Positions 10,923 through 22,998 of a DNA stretch of 64,000 nucleotides are shown piece by piece; within the stretch, counting starts at the first letter, position 1, and each line of letters begins with the position of its first letter. A program made the translations under genes and the position numbers. Source of the stretch: Daphnia carinata (lineage: Eukaryota > Arthropoda > Branchiopoda > Diplostraca > Daphniidae); contig NC_081331.1 of assembly GCF_022539665.2 (NCBI RefSeq), positions 7,471,534-7,535,533 on the forward strand. The letters run 5' to 3'. A model generated the notes under the pieces. That model did not search any database. It saw nothing but the letters and a program-made list of their open reading frames with translations, and was not told the DNA's origin.

Positions 10923-11728
10923 CGGACATCTTGGAATTTTTAACAAATTTGCATGCGTCGGGTAAATCGTATAGTTCTATTAATCTTCATAGGTCGATGT
11001 TGTCGAGCACTCTTAAGCCAGCGGAGGGCATGCCCATAGGCGAGCAGCCGGAAGTAGTAAGATTGCTCAAAGGTTGTTACAATCGAAATCCGCCTCGTCC
11101 GAGATACAATGCAACATGGGATCCTAATCAAGTCCTCACCTTTGTTTCTTCGTTAGGAGAAAACGATTCGTTGCCGCTATACTTGTTAGCGTACAAAATG
11201 GTAACGTTGGTTGCGCTAGCGACGCTCATGCGAGTCTCAGAAATTGCGGCGATTGATAACAGTTCGTTAGTATTCGGTTCAAATAGCGTAAAATTCGCGT
11301 TGGGGGCGCCGAGGAAAGCTCAGAGAAGCGGTCCATTGCAAACATTCTCTTTAACAGCTTGTCCAGATCCAAAGGTATGTCCGGTTAGGACGCTGGAGTC
11401 ATACAAAGAGCGCACCAGTAGTTTTCGAGCGAAACACAACAGTGATAGGCTGGTTATAGCAGTCATTGCTCCGCACAAACCAGTGTCACCCAACACCGTG
11501 AGTCGATGGATAAAATCCGTCCTAAAGGAAGCCGGGATCAATACGAAGGTATTTGGGGCACATTCAACTAGAAGCGCGGCCGCTTCTAAGGCGTCAAACA
11601 ACGGATTGTCAATGGATGCAATTTTAAAAGCGGGAAGCTGGTCGCACGAATCGACGTTTAGAAGATTTTACGACCGATCGGCGGAGGCAACGGTTGAATC
11701 ATCAGTCTTCGGACAAACTCACATTTAA
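10700..11728 (+). pseudogene. DIRS tyrosine recombinase (YR), interrupted by one in-frame TGA
   Basis: The frame runs from within the ORF2 overlap ('RRQYLDRGFSTTVVDLLMAG', 'TQTAYESAWRNWVHW') to the stop at 11728. A TGA at 10883-10885 splits it where related recombinases carry a residue after the Trp, probably a Cys codon mutated by one base (inference). The catalytic set is visible: Arg at 11231-11233 ('LMRVSEIAA'), His at 11561-11563 and Arg at 11570-11572 ('HSTR'), and nucleophile Tyr at 11669-11671 ('FRRFYDR'). The enzyme would integrate the circular cDNA by site-specific recombination. Translation downstream of the TGA could restart at the ATG at 10886, but that product lacks part of the N-terminal core-binding domain. 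Confidence 0.85.
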
Positions 11729-11751
11729 ACAAATCTACAAAGTCATCCTTA

Positions 11752-11868
11752 GGGGCTAACGAAATGGCATTTCGCAGCACAATTGTTAATTACCAGAGGG
11801 ATCGTGTAACGATCCCGAAAGGTAATTGTAATTGTGCTAGAAATAAATGAAGGGACTACCCTAAGGGT
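11752..11868. repeat. DIRS internal complementary region
   Basis: Its reverse complement matches the right-end extension (12404-12492) followed without a gap by the left-end extension (7265-7293): a template-stored copy of the circle junction, as in DIRS1. Inside it is a ~60-bp palindrome (about 11777-11838) with core GGGATCGT/ACGATCCC. Confidence 0.9.
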
Positions 11869-12305
11869 CTGTCTCCCACCCAGACCCACCCTGGCTTCAT
11901 TTATGGAGACTTATTATGTGGTTTGATATCCGTCAGCCTTTTGTATTTTCATTATATTTTGGTTTCTGATAGAGTAAACCAAGCCAGAAAGCCCAGAGGT
12001 TTCAGCGGAGGCAGTGGTCATAACTGGAATCAGTCCAACGAACGTCCAGCAAATCAGCTTCATGGCTAAGAAAACCCCTGGCGAGATGGCAGCTATAGAA
12101 GAACTGCAATTTTTTGTTGTGTCTTTTCTTAACGAGTGGATCTTTGAATGGCACTACTGTTGTTACCTTTTTTCAAGACCGTTACGGACTGAGTTTTTTT
12201 CCCCTGTCAGAATTACGTCAGGTTTTTTCTCTGGTCCATCACTGATTTCATAATCATTGTTTTGTTTGGTTGTTTATGTTGTTAAAGTTGTTACAAGCCC
12301 TGGTG
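11869..12305. other. DIRS 3' noncoding segment
   Basis: Lies between the internal complementary region and the right inverted repeat. An open frame (12014-12253) has no DIRS homology that I recognise. Presumed 3' untranslated part of the element. Confidence 0.4.
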
Positions 12306-12492
12306 AAATAAGTCTGAAGAGAGGGGGCGTATCCAGGCATTAGGAAAGGAATAGATGTTCTTTTGTTTTTTTGTCTTTAAAGAGCTAGATAAATGGGTCT
12401 ACACCCTTAGGGTCGTCTCTTCATTTATTTCTAGCACAATTACAATTACCTTTCGGGATCGTTACACGATCCCTCTGGTAATTAACAATTGT
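12306..12492. repeat. DIRS right terminus: inverted repeat plus palindromic extension
   Basis: 12306-12413 is the right copy of the 108-bp inverted repeat. The 79-nt extension (12414-12492) ends in a ~60-bp imperfect palindrome (12432-12492, core GGGATCGT/ACGATCCC). The terminal TTGT is shared with the left end and the target. Confidence 0.9.
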
Positions 12493-12930
12493 CGCATAGA
12501 TGGGCTGGTCAGCTCACGACGCGTAGAAAATCTTGTTTCGACAGCGACGATAAGGTCTGAATATGCCGTATCGACCACTGCTTCCTCTCGTAGGCGGACG
12601 AGCATCGGGTATTGCTGATTAGGAGGCGAATCGTATGCTTTGACCAGTAAATCGCTATTATCCAACTGTAATGCGTTGATGGCCGCTACACATCTGAGCA
12701 TCGTTTATTGCGGGAATGTTTGAATATCGTCGTTGGCCGCCTCATCCTCTGTTCTCCGGTGATTTACAGGTGCGTGTGATAGCACGTCCAGAATCGCGTG
12801 ATCGGGCCCTATTTTCCATTCAGTTGTGAAACGTACGTTGTCAATCTCTCGTTTAAGCACTGCAACTTCTGGTTTCCCAACGAGTCCAACATGTAACTGT
12901 CAAGTATTGTGACCAGCTAAGATAATTTGC
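12493..12930 (-). pseudogene. Gypsy (Ty3) pol remnant, RNase H end and linker, minus strand
   Basis: Minus-strand reading gives a decayed 'TTEW..GPDHAILDVLSHAPV' (RNase H end of Gypsy elements, compare W..G..h.ipDaLSRaPv), then the linker ('INALQLDNSDLL', 'VRLREEAVVDTAYSDLI', 'RELTSPSMRQ') that precedes the integrase zinc finger. The frame stops at the DIRS junction and resumes at 7264 on the other side in the same frame. Confidence 0.65.
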
Positions 12931-15900
12931 ATTTCCGCATGTCAGTGGTCATTGTAATTATTCGATCGGAGTGCGCTGGGTCCGCAGTGCATAAAAAGCA
13001 TTTTTGATTGGTGCCTAATTTATCGTGTTTTCCATTTTTTCTAATTTGGCGCTATTTATGAGTTATTTTTTTTTTTTTAACATGGCGGCGGGTTTATCGG
13101 TTTCGCCATGTATTTTGAAATGAATCATATCGCTTGAAAGTCCTATTCAGATAGCAACCGAACGGCCATTTTTCGGACAGGTCGGCGAGGTTTTTCGGGT
13201 TTCAAATAATCGGGGCCTCGCCTTTTCCGTTTTTCTAGAAAATACGAAATCGCACAAAAATTTGACAATGTTCCCAGTAGAAAAAACTTAATAAATAACT
13301 TCACCTGATAATTAATACTGCCACGAGACGTTAATTACTACCTAATAATGCATCAAAATTTGTAATCTCTTCTGAAAGATATAAGAAGAACCAACTCCAA
13401 TAACAAGAACCAACGACCAGCAAGCAAAAGAAACCAACTCACAAAAGAGACTGTAATGAAATAGCCTGTAGAATCCCTTGGTAAACCAGAGCATATTAAA
13501 AACATTTTTTTAATTACAAATGATGTAGTGCAATGGTAAGAGAAGAAGCTGCGAATGTAAAATTCCTAACGCGCTAGTCACAAAACAGGCAAAGGTGTTG
13601 GACAGTCTAATGTTTTTCAAAAACAAGAGAAACTAGTAGTAGAAATTATCTAAAAAAAATGCATTTCTATTTAACTGTTTCAGGTATCCATTACCAAAAA
13701 TGAAATTTGGTATTTCGTAGCTACCTAACTGGTGGAGTCGAATTTCAGTAATTTCAACTACTTATTATTGGCGCAACATTTTTCCAGTGCATCTTTTTTC
13801 AACAAGAAGGGTTTCGGAAATAGGTCTATTATTTAAATAATCAGCTGACTTAATCTTTAGTCAGTTAAGTTTGGATGTGTTTGGTATTATAAATGAGACA
13901 TTAGGTCTTGAAATCAAACTATCGCATTTCTTGGTTTCGAAACGTTTTCAAAGAATGTCAAGCAACGTTGTAGTGTGGGTTTATGTTGAATGTTAAGATC
14001 ATCGCGTAATGAAATTGGATGCGTAGGTAACCAACCAATGTAATCTGGTTTATTGTACATTTAGACTCAATAGTTTACAACAAATCTAAATCGCCTTATC
14101 ATTATCATGTTTGTTTTTGTTTATTTTTTTGAAATTGTCAAAGTTGTACACACAAAAAATCACTTTCTGTCACATAGTGGAGTGCCATCACACGTTTTTT
14201 TTCTCTATACCAAGGGAAACATAGGCCTACGTACAGCATGCACAATTGTGTTTGGGGTGACGCACATTCTGAGATGTTGCGTTTTTGTCTACAATGTAGA
14301 TAAATATACACCTTCATAGACAGGCGTATCGACATCGCAGAATATCGCAGAAAAACCATTCAGGAGTTCGTCGCCACCATCTTGATACATACAGTAGTGT
14401 ACAGGATAGCACAGTCAGAACAGAATGCTCTCTTCCTTACAAACCGGTAACATTTCCCCATTTTAAACAATGTAGAAGATGGGACAAAATTTTGAAAGAA
14501 AAAGATGAAATCGCAGCTTCAACACGGGCACTGCACCCCCGTAGTTAACATTGCCAGCCTCTTCTTGGTCACTGAGATGGCTGAAACTCGACAGTTAACT
14601 TGAATTACACTTCACGGTCCTATACGACCAGAGACAAGGCGAAGTGGGCAAATATAACATTATCATAAAATTACATAACGTGGATCACCTCGAGCAAAGC
14701 AGGTTCTTAAGCAGAACAACCCGACAAACAGAAACGGCAAAAAAACATGTAAGACCGAATTGCACGCATGTGGTAACAACAAAAATTTACAACAAGAAAA
14801 AGAAACGTGGTTAAAACAAATAATGGCAAATGATATCCTTTAAGCACGTGGAAAGGGGCAAGGGAGGGGTTAACGATTGAACGAATCAAATAAAAATATA
14901 CATTTGGAGTATCGATTTGCAAAAACAAGAATCATGATACAGGTTATGAAACACAAACGAAATAATAAACAAATAACAGATTAGAAATCATGTTTAATCC
15001 AGGATTTTGAAGTGGTGGTTTTCCAGGCAAAATAAAATTTCCTTTTTGTTTGCGTTGTTTCCCATGTTTGCCTTTTATTTATTTTTTTTCCCGGTGCTGC
15101 CGCGAAAAGAGAACAATTTGAGCAATTCACAAATAACGCAATGGCTTCCGCAGCTGTGCCTTCGAAAGCAATGCTAAGTCGAAATACTCGATACATGTGC
15201 AGTTTATTCCTTTAGCTAATAACGTGTGTGTATAAGTGGGAAAATTATATTTTTGTAACAAATACATCGATTTAAAAATGAAAGTTAGAACAACTAGACG
15301 AGTAGGTCATAACGGTTCAATCGAGGGTTTATAAGATCGTATGCCATGCGAAAATTTGTATGTATAGACATGCAGGAAAGTTTATAGAACGAACCTTTAC
15401 ATTGTACGTTCTTATTTGTTTATGCTCTGGTGTTCTTATATCGTAATTTTTTTCTTTTCTTTTTTTCAATTTTTAAGTTTTCATGAGGATGAGAGGGGGT
15501 GGATGAAAGTAGCCCAATTTGGCAGAATCAGGCAGAAAACACATATTCATTAGAGTACAAGCAGTTTTTCTGAAAATTATTTTTTTTTTATCGATGAGTC
15601 AAACACGAAAGCACGGTGAGAGTTGTAAATTATACTGCACAAGAGGGCAACTCAACTTGGTGATACGTGGATGAAACCGCGATTGTGTTACTGGTGGATC
15701 ATTTTTAAAACTACATACTTTCATGAACATAGAGAATAACCGGATTTAATCAACACATGGATATGAATGTATGATGCGTGAAGAGAGAAATCCTCGAACA
15801 GGAAGTCGCTTCTATGTCAATCTGCTTTTTTGTTTTACTTTTTTATTCTATTTATGAATTGAAGGGGGATTTTACTGAAAAATAACGACTAGGTCGACTT

Positions 15901-15977
15901 TTTTTTTCCCAATCTCTTTTTCGAAGTTTATCTCTTTTTATTTGTTTGTACATTATTGATAAAATGTGATTGATAGC
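12931..15977. other. Noncoding region 3' of vrille, includes its likely 3' UTR
   Basis: No coding sequence supported. On the minus strand, AATAAA-type polyadenylation signals occur downstream of the vrille stop (plus-strand TTTTATTTG near 15940, TTTTATTC near 15841, others near 15190 and 15074), so the 3' UTR probably ends somewhere here. A perfect VRI/NFIL3-type box ATTACATAAC is at 14670-14679 and an E-box CACGTG at 14845-14850. Confidence 0.45.
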
Positions 15978-18365
15978 TCAATGAAGCCGAAAGTTGGTAC
16001 TGCTGCTTTTGCAGTTCCGAATGGCCGACGCTGAGCCAGCTGCCGAAGTGCCCCCACCACCGAGCATCATCGTTTTGAGAGACTCCAATTCAGAGGCGAG
16101 TCGAGCAATGTGCGAACGAAGTTCGTCGTTGTTCTCGTCCGAAGATTCATTGCCACCGACTAATACCAATCGTTCATGGACGATACCAGAAGCCGGGTCG
16201 TTCTCCTCCTCATCCGCTTCTTGATTGTTCAACACTTGTTGCTGTTGCTGTTGTTGCTGATTGGCTCGGGCAGCGGCGAAGCGTCTCTGCACCGTCTGCT
16301 GATGTTGCATGTGGTGCTCATTTTGATGTTGGTGGTCCACAATTGGAGAATTTGGGCTCATCCTCATACGCTTCGACGCTGGTTGATGTTGTTGATGTGC
16401 GTGGTACAAATGGCCAACAACGTTGCCGTTGTTGCTACCGATTGCGCTGACACTGGCATTGCTGCCAGTGCTGCTGCTACTAAACCGCGACGAACTGCGC
16501 GACAACGACCAATCTCCACCTGATGAGATTCCCGAATCGCGGTCATCGCTCGACTCGGTCGAACGCCGACCGCTACTGTTTAGGTGATGCTGGTGATGTG
16601 GATGCTGCAGTTGTTGATGTTGTTGGGCATTCTGATGCGATTGCTGTTGTGGCTGTTGCTGATGATGGTGGTGGCTGTGGTGGCTGGCATGGTGATGCAG
16701 GCCATGGTGATGAACTTGGCTGTGATGGTCGCTCATACTGTTGTTATTCATTTCAGCAGAAACGCTGTCCACTGCCGAGTCGACCGCCGAAGGGCTGTCC
16801 TCGATTCCTTCCGGCTCGTGTTTAATCTCGTTGAGTGTCAGCAGAACGGCGGCAGCCGAAGCGGTGGCGGCCGCTACGTCCCTTTCACCCAGGTGGGTTT
16901 TGTGGCGTAGTTTAAGCGGCAGTAGTCGGCCGGCTGCTACGGCCGGATCAATCGGAGAATGGCTCCCGTCGTCACCGCTACTTGAGCCCGGGTGGCTGCT
17001 AGAGCTGCTCGAGCTACTGCTGCTTGACGATGAACACAGGTCAAAGAAAGCCGCAACTGGTGCTACGTTGCCATTCGAACCAACCCTATCCGCTCCTGGA
17101 TGAGCGTGCTGGTGAGCTCCTTCCACTGATGACCCTCCAATCTCCAGCTGGTGATTGGGAGAAATGACTGGTACAGGAGTCAGTGCTGGAAGAGGCGGCA
17201 GAGACCTCTCCAATACTCTTTGCTGAGTTTTAATTGGTTGAGAATGCTGTGCATGTTGATGCTGTTGCTGGTGCTGATACGCGTGATTTCCGCCCGTTCC
17301 GGCCAATTCTCCGGCAGGTTGATAACGAAAGCCGTGCTGGTGATGCTGCTGATGGTGATGGCCGCTGGCGTACGAGTGCTGCTGCTGCATAGATGCCGAT
17401 CCCGAACCCTGCCCTGATCCTACCGCTGCCGGACTAGGAGACCTGTGCGCCCGGTTCATTGACATCAGAACGGACTGCCTCTGTTGCTGATGTTGATTCG
17501 GTTGGTGATGTGGCTGGTGTGAATGCATTTGTGACTGCTGTGACATGGGCGGTGAGATGCTACGATTGCTTGGCGACGGCGAGACCGATCCGCCACCGCG
17601 GCCCAAAGACGGACTCATGCCGGACAGCAGGCGGGAACGGGGTCGCGGCAGACTGAGCACCTGATCGGGCGACGGCAAAGTGGCCAGCACCTGATCGATC
17701 GAGACGAGACCGTCCGGATTGATGCCGTATTTGTCACGAACGGCGGCCAACTGGGCCCGAAGAATGTGGTTCTCTTTGGTCAACTCGAGAACGCGGCTTT
17801 CCAAGACCATGTCGTTGAGTCGGCGTTTCTCGCGAGACCTTTTGGCCGCCTCGTTGTTGCGCCGGCGCCGGTCCCAGTAGCTGTCGTCTTTCTTGTTGTC
17901 CGGAATGAACTCACGCTGCTTCCTCTGCTGGTTGCTGTTGTTATTGTTGTTGTTATTGTTTGGCGAGTTATGTTGCTGCTGCTCATTGTTGTGCTGCAAG
18001 TGATTCATGAGACCTACTGGAACGAGACCGGACAAATCCATACCGACTGACAAATTGGCGGAATTAAACCCGTTGACGGCGGCGGCAACGGCGGCTGCGG
18101 CTTGAAGAGCCACCGCTCTTTCCTCCATGGCGGCGTTGAGGTGCGAAACGCTATTGGCGTGCTGCTGGGAGTTTGCAGACGAACCGTTGCGTTGCGGCTC
18201 GCCAGACATGGGAATGGAAGCCGAATGCTGTTGAATCACCATAGCGCGTTCCTCGTGAGCGTCTTGATGGTGGGATGACGTTTGCTGCAAATAGCGCCCG
18301 TTGCGCTGTGCGTGCTGGTGCTGGATCTGCTGAGAATGCTGATGTGAATGACTCTCAGTCACCAT
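15978..18365 (-). CDS. vri: vrille/NFIL3-family bZIP transcription factor
   Basis: A complete 795-residue frame with no intron in the CDS. The bZIP is near the N-terminus: basic region about residues 164-182 ('[20 protein letters not shown]') and leucine zipper about 186-215 ('[20 protein letters not shown]'). The '[19 protein letters not shown]' form is diagnostic of vrille/NFIL3/E4BP4. Most of the rest is His/Gln/Asn/Ser-rich low complexity, with a poly-Ser run near 443-458. A segment near residue 483 ('[13 protein letters not shown]') resembles a conserved NFIL3/vrille block, and the C-terminus holds a short coiled coil ('[16 protein letters not shown]'). In insects VRI is a nuclear repressor in the circadian second loop, activated by CLK:CYC through E-boxes and acting on V/P boxes; both site types cluster upstream here. 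An acceptor lies 9 nt before the ATG, so the 5' UTR is spliced. Confidence 0.93.
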   Translation of the reverse strand: MVTESHSHQHSQQIQHQHAQRNGRYLQQTSSHHQDAHEERAMVIQQHSASIPMSGEPQRNGSSANSQQHANSVSHLNAAMEERAVALQAAAAVAAAVNGFNSANLSVGMDLSGLVPVGLMNHLQHNNEQQQHNSPNNNNNNNNSNQQRKQREFIPDNKKDDSYWDRRRRNNEAAKRSREKRRLNDMVLESRVLELTKENHILRAQLAAVRDKYGINPDGLVSIDQVLATLPSPDQVLSLPRPRSRLLSGMSPSLGRGGGSVSPSPSNRSISPPMSQQSQMHSHQPHHQPNQHQQQRQSVLMSMNRAHRSPSPAAVGSGQGSGSASMQQQHSYASGHHHQQHHQHGFRYQPAGELAGTGGNHAYQHQQQHQHAQHSQPIKTQQRVLERSLPPLPALTPVPVISPNHQLEIGGSSVEGAHQHAHPGADRVGSNGNVAPVAAFFDLCSSSSSSSSSSSSSHPGSSSGDDGSHSPIDPAVAAGRLLPLKLRHKTHLGERDVAAATASAAAVLLTLNEIKHEPEGIEDSPSAVDSAVDSVSAEMNNNSMSDHHSQVHHHGLHHHASHHSHHHHQQQPQQQSHQNAQQHQQLQHPHHQHHLNSSGRRSTESSDDRDSGISSGGDWSLSRSSSRFSSSSTGSNASVSAIGSNNGNVVGHLYHAHQQHQPASKRMRMSPNSPIVDHQHQNEHHMQHQQTVQRRFAAARANQQQQQQQQVLNNQEADEEENDPASGIVHERLVLVGGNESSDENNDELRSHIARLASELESLKTMMLGGGGTSAAGSASAIRNCKSSSTNFRLH

Positions 18366-18400
18366 ATTGCGGCTCTGTTGGTAAAAAAAAATACAAAAAT
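18366..18400 (-). promoter_or_regulatory. 3' splice site upstream of the vrille ATG
   Basis: On the minus strand a run of T residues is followed by ACCAACAG, then AGCCGCAAT and the ATG at 18365. The AG falls at 18376-18375, so the coding exon would begin at 18374 and the upstream exon(s) of the 5' UTR lie further right. Consistent with a leader exon and alternative promoters, as known for insect vri. Confidence 0.65.
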
Positions 18401-20900
18401 TTTAAATATCAGTAAATCAATCGTAATCGGACGTAAAATTCCATCAGAATAAAAGTGTAGCAATTTCTGTTGCGTTTCGTGCGGTTTCATGACTTTAAGG
18501 GTGTTGGCGCGGAAGAAACGTTTGTCAATGAAACACGAAACGAAAAGTAGGCCAATGCAACACGTTAGAAATACAGGACTGTCAAACGGTTCTGTCGCCT
18601 TGCGAATTGAAACGAAAAATAGACCATGAACTAATTTTGGTCTTGATCGATCTAACCAAAAAACTTTCAATCGCTAAAGAGGGATTGGTTTTACGTGTGT
18701 AACTGCGCAACAACAGGACGCGTTTACATAACCTGAGAAACCGGATTTAGTGCACTATGACCTATTCGCTTTGGCATTTCCGAATGGCACAAGTAGGAAA
18801 CGAATGTGTGACGTCTGCAATGCCATAGCCGGAAGCGGGAGGGAAATCCCCGCTCCCCCGCCCCTCCAAGCGTCTTTTGTTTGAAATGAACATCCTTGAA
18901 ACTTCCTTGCCTCCTGAATCCTCTCTTCTCTAAACGAGAAAAACAAAAGGTGGAACTTGTTGCAATTCTGTTGGACGTTTATGCCTTGGGTAAAAATGAA
19001 TGACCAAAAAGGTTGGCGTTTCGACTCTTATAGTTTTCAAACTTGTTATTAAACCCATTGTTACGACAGAGAATTTATTGCCAACGTTATTACGCAAGCC
19101 AGCGGTCGATGCAAATGAAACAAAAATCAAAGCAAAACAAAGAAGCGAACTGTTACGTAGACAGCATAACATGTCCAGATGCCAATAATCACCTGAAATG
19201 TCGAATATTTGGATCCTGAATTGATGCTTAAAACCTCATCATGTTTGTCATAGTGGCTAGCGATTACCTGCATGAATTGCAACTAAACTGTTGCCGGTCA
19301 TGCTACCAGGTCTTAACGACAGTTCAAAAAAGACCAAAATAGGAAAGTGGCAAAATGTGTAACTAAATGCACTAAAAATTATGAAACTCAATGGGAACAA
19401 CCGAATGGTTGAAATACCTACCTAATCCAGGTGTGGAAATAAAGACTGGAATGAATAGAAGGTGGAGAAGAAACAATGAAAGAAAAAGGAGAACGATCTT
19501 GCATGAGCTAAAAATACCAAAGCGCCAAATGACTCGCATAAAGGAGATTGCATCATCAGACAGTGACGGGAGCGTGACCGTGAGGTAGGCGAAATGCAGC
19601 ATAGGATTTAGATTGCCTTCATATTGCTAATACTGATAAGAGGCCAAACTGAGAAAGGGCGAAGAGAAAGAAAGGAATAACTACTAACAACGAAGAACTA
19701 AAGGTGAAGGGAAACAAAGAAGAACGAAGATAAGCGTTTCACTCTTACGACATCATCCAAAAGCTAATCGAATTACAGGAACACGTCTAAATTCTTTCTT
19801 CAGGCAGGAGGAGAACGCCATCTATGATTTAACGGTGTACAAAAAAAAACAGGATTGAATCGTTCGATTTCGGTACGAGAGGGAGACGGCGAGGCCACGA
19901 AGTTAAGCAACGATGACGTCATCTTCTGCTGTACTTCAACTCGGCACTGCCTTTCGTGCCATGATATCGCCGCGAGAAAAGCCATCTATTGGGCAAACTG
20001 TTTCTTTTTTTTTTTTTTGGCCCTTGTCCTTCTCTTTTTCTGCCCGCATGCACGTCACGTTCATATAGAATAGACAAACAACGGACACAGACAACATTTG
20101 GCTTGCGGAGATGATTACCAATCTATCTTATCAATCTGCATATGCTCAATTGCCAAGCTACATATCACTAACTGAATTCCGTCATAAAAACGGATTTTAC
20201 CTGATCACCTTGGTTAATGGCACCGTCTTTTTACTATCCACATGGGAAATCTCCATTGAAATTGATACGAAATTAGTAATTTAAAATGTTATTACGAAGC
20301 GACCAATCCCTATGATGCCTACTTTTCTCTACGTCGATACAAGAGATACATCTTTCTTTTTCTTCGGTAAAAAAGTTTCTTATTTAATAGCCTCCCCCGC
20401 CCGTTGCGTCATATTCCCGTAACCTGCGTAGAGCGTTCGAAGAGATCATTGCGTATCAATCCGGAAACAAGTTCTGTACGACCACTAAACTAGATGCGCG
20501 TGTACAATAGATGCGCATGAATTGGTAGGTTCCACCAGCGTTCGGAAGCCATTGACAGAGATCCGTTTTTCCCGTAGTCCACCTTTCTGTCTAATCCGTG
20601 CAGTCATTCAACTTCTCGAGTCGGTACACCTATCGCTATGTACTACTCCACTATGCTCATCTTTCGTTGTCACTTCCTTTGATCGACTGATGGAAAAAAG
20701 GTTGAATTGAAATGGACGGCAAGATAAAAATAAAAAGGGTGTGTGTGATGTGCGGACGTGCGTATCAAATGGTGGGTCTACTCCAAGTATGCGTGTATAT
20801 TTGTAGCCTGCTTACATAAATGCATAGCTTATAAGGAGAGTGACAAGAGCGACGGGAAGACAAGAATGAGAATCAATAATGCACCGAACGGAAGATGCGA
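18401..20900. other. Proximal upstream or intronic DNA of vrille; no gene
   Basis: No coding potential recognised. A kappa-B-like motif GGGAAATCCCC is at 18841-18851 (Rel-type consensus, single site, could be chance). CAG|GTAATC (near 19267) and CAG|GTAAAA (near 20200) on the minus strand are possible splice donors for vrille leader exons. Confidence 0.3.
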
Positions 20901-21082
20901 TGCATACACGTGCCGCCTCGTGTGCGTATTTTCTTTGTCTGTTTGGACGTGTGCCACTGTGTCATCCCCCATAAAATAGATGAACTAGAAGATGCCAACA
21001 GGCTAGGAAAGCATCGGGCACAATACTAGGGCGGACGATCATGAAAGAGAAGTAACGAAAGGAGAGCAAGAGTCAAAGAAGA

Positions 21083-21083
<1 letters not shown>

Positions 21084-21132
<49 letters not shown>
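21084..21132. repeat. (GA)n microsatellite
   Basis: An uninterrupted GA run of about 49 bp, which would bind GAGA-type factors if functional. Confidence 0.95.
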
Positions 21133-21135
<3 letters not shown>

Positions 21136-22649
21136 AGGAGCAATGGAAAGAGGGAAAGCAGGAGGCCATTAATAACCGAACCGAACCCGGCCAGACGAGT
21201 CCTCCACGTGTAAGTACCCGAACGCGCCATCGTGCAAGCCTGCAAGGTCTTGCTTGGTACTTGGTAGTAGCCTTGAGTTTTATTTTCTATGCTTTCTTCT
21301 TCTCCGCCCACTTCTTCCCATCGCCTTCTTCACCTCTTCCTCCTTCGCCTCCGCCTTCTCACGAGGGCATTGGTACAGCATACTAGTTTAACATTTGTGC
21401 AATCCGCTCGTCACTTCAGCTCTTTCCTCCCTGTACCCCCCATGCACAAGGTACAGATATACACACACTCCCCGTTTAGCTGAACCCCAAAATTACGTCG
21501 GGCAGATTGGCAGGTTCGTTTTCCTACCCCCTCAACTACCCTATCCGCTTGCTATAGACCAAAGTCACAAAGGCACTTGCATAACGCTCTACACGTAATA
21601 CATTCCGTACGAGTACACGGCGACAATGTAGACAACACACAACATTGCTTTGGCTGTATTTTACTTTTTCTTTTCTCGGGTATGCATGTCCTACAAGAAC
21701 AACAAAATTTAAACACCCATAAACCCTACTCCTGAAACGGAATTACCGCTAATCCGGAAGTCGTAATTATCGATACTTGCACAAATATTCGGGTGAAGCC
21801 TGAAAAATTGGCCGCATGAAAAAAGACATCGACAAGTTTCAACAAGCCACGCAAAATTCGCCTTCAATTTGCCAGGTAAACTTGTGGTGAAGAATGTGTT
21901 GTATGCGTTGGTAGCACACGGAGCGAGACATTAGTAGAAGGCATAGGATACGAACATAGCCTACAGTCATGAGATTCATGCGCGTCGAATACAATAGAAG
22001 CCAACGGTAATTTTCAATATCTTTTCCCATTAGAACGCTGAACAAAGGCTCTCAATATAGCGACCGTGCGCGTAACGGAGACGGATTATTGCCGAATGCT
22101 TGACTTGATTCGTTTTTTTTGTCTCTTTTCTTCCTTCATTTAAAAAATCAAGGTAAAAAACAAAGAAAAAAAAAATGCATGTAAAGGCTTTAAACAAATA
22201 GCTTCAAGTGCACGAGTTAATAAAAAACGAACATTCATAGAGCCGTCGCAGCTATATGCATGCTTAGTCCTTTATAGAAAACACAGACGTAACATCGATA
22301 ATTACAGTGTACGGCCCTTAATGATAACGCGTAATCTACGGGCGCAGGCCTATACTTGACTGGGAATACGTAACACATCGAAAGGCAGGCTCATTTCGAA
22401 GGATGAGGGAAACGCCTAGTCAGACAGATAACGCCGACATCAGGTGACGTGTTTCTTGATGTTCTGATTACGTAATGCTCGGTCTGTATAGCTTATGGGG
22501 GAAAATCTCCTTCCATTCTTCTCAGGTCCACCTGCAGCGGGGAGGTCATGTAGCCTCTTTTTCCTCATCTTTTTTGTCAACTGCGTAATCCCTACATGGT
22601 TCCCCCGTCCAACCATCTGTCACTCCCTGAACTATCATTGACTTACCTG

Positions 22650-22998
22650 TCTTCCTCTTCTCCTTCTCCAACGCGTATTGCCTTCTCGCGTTCGATAAAA
22701 GGAATGGCACAATTGGCGAGAAAAATAGAGCGATGATGGAGCAATGAACAAACAAAAAAGGAACACCACATGATACCGCGTTATTTGTGGAAAAGCACCT
22801 AAAGCCAAAGCTGAGAAACGGGTTCATCAAGTTCATCATTAAATCAAACATCACCATGGCGCTCAGCGAATGGTCGTTGAACGCATCTAGTAGCCCCTTA
22901 CTCTTTTTCGTAGAAATGTGTATAACGAAGGTACCGTCGATCCTCTCATTACGGCTCTTATAAAGAAAGGGCACTGAACAAACTAGGATCGCCGGCAT
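22650..22998 (-). other. Open frame ending in a consensus splice donor (possible alternative vrille leader exon)
   Basis: A minus-strand frame begins with ATG at 22998 and meets a consensus donor, CAG|GTAAGTCAATG, at about 22650. No domain is recognised in the translation, which is hydrophobic in the middle. It could be chance, a noncoding leader exon of vrille or a lineage-specific exon. Confidence 0.2.

Larger units (their letters stand above)
7265..12492 (+). mobile_element. DIRS-type tyrosine-recombinase retrotransposon, near full length (5.2 kb)
   Basis: It has the full DIRS architecture: inverted terminal repeats (7291-7398 and 12306-12413), unique end extensions, a gag-like ORF1, RT-RNase H-DAM-like ORF2, a tyrosine recombinase ORF and an internal complementary region (11752-11868) whose complement equals the right end joined to the left end. 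DIRS elements insert from a circular intermediate using their recombinase, without target duplication (known for the family). Here both ends share TTGT with the target and the flanking Gypsy reading frame continues across the insertion. Lesions: two frameshifts in ORF1, a stop between ORF1 and ORF2, and one in-frame stop in the recombinase. Confidence 0.92.

Noticed and set aside
16176-17417. Several plus-strand open frames of 60-120 codons
   Set aside because: They are antisense shadows of the low-complexity vrille CDS (CAG/CAT-rich codons read backwards).
18841-18851. kappa-B-like site GGGAAATCCCC as an immune-response element
   Set aside because: A single isolated motif without supporting sites; listed only as a possible site.
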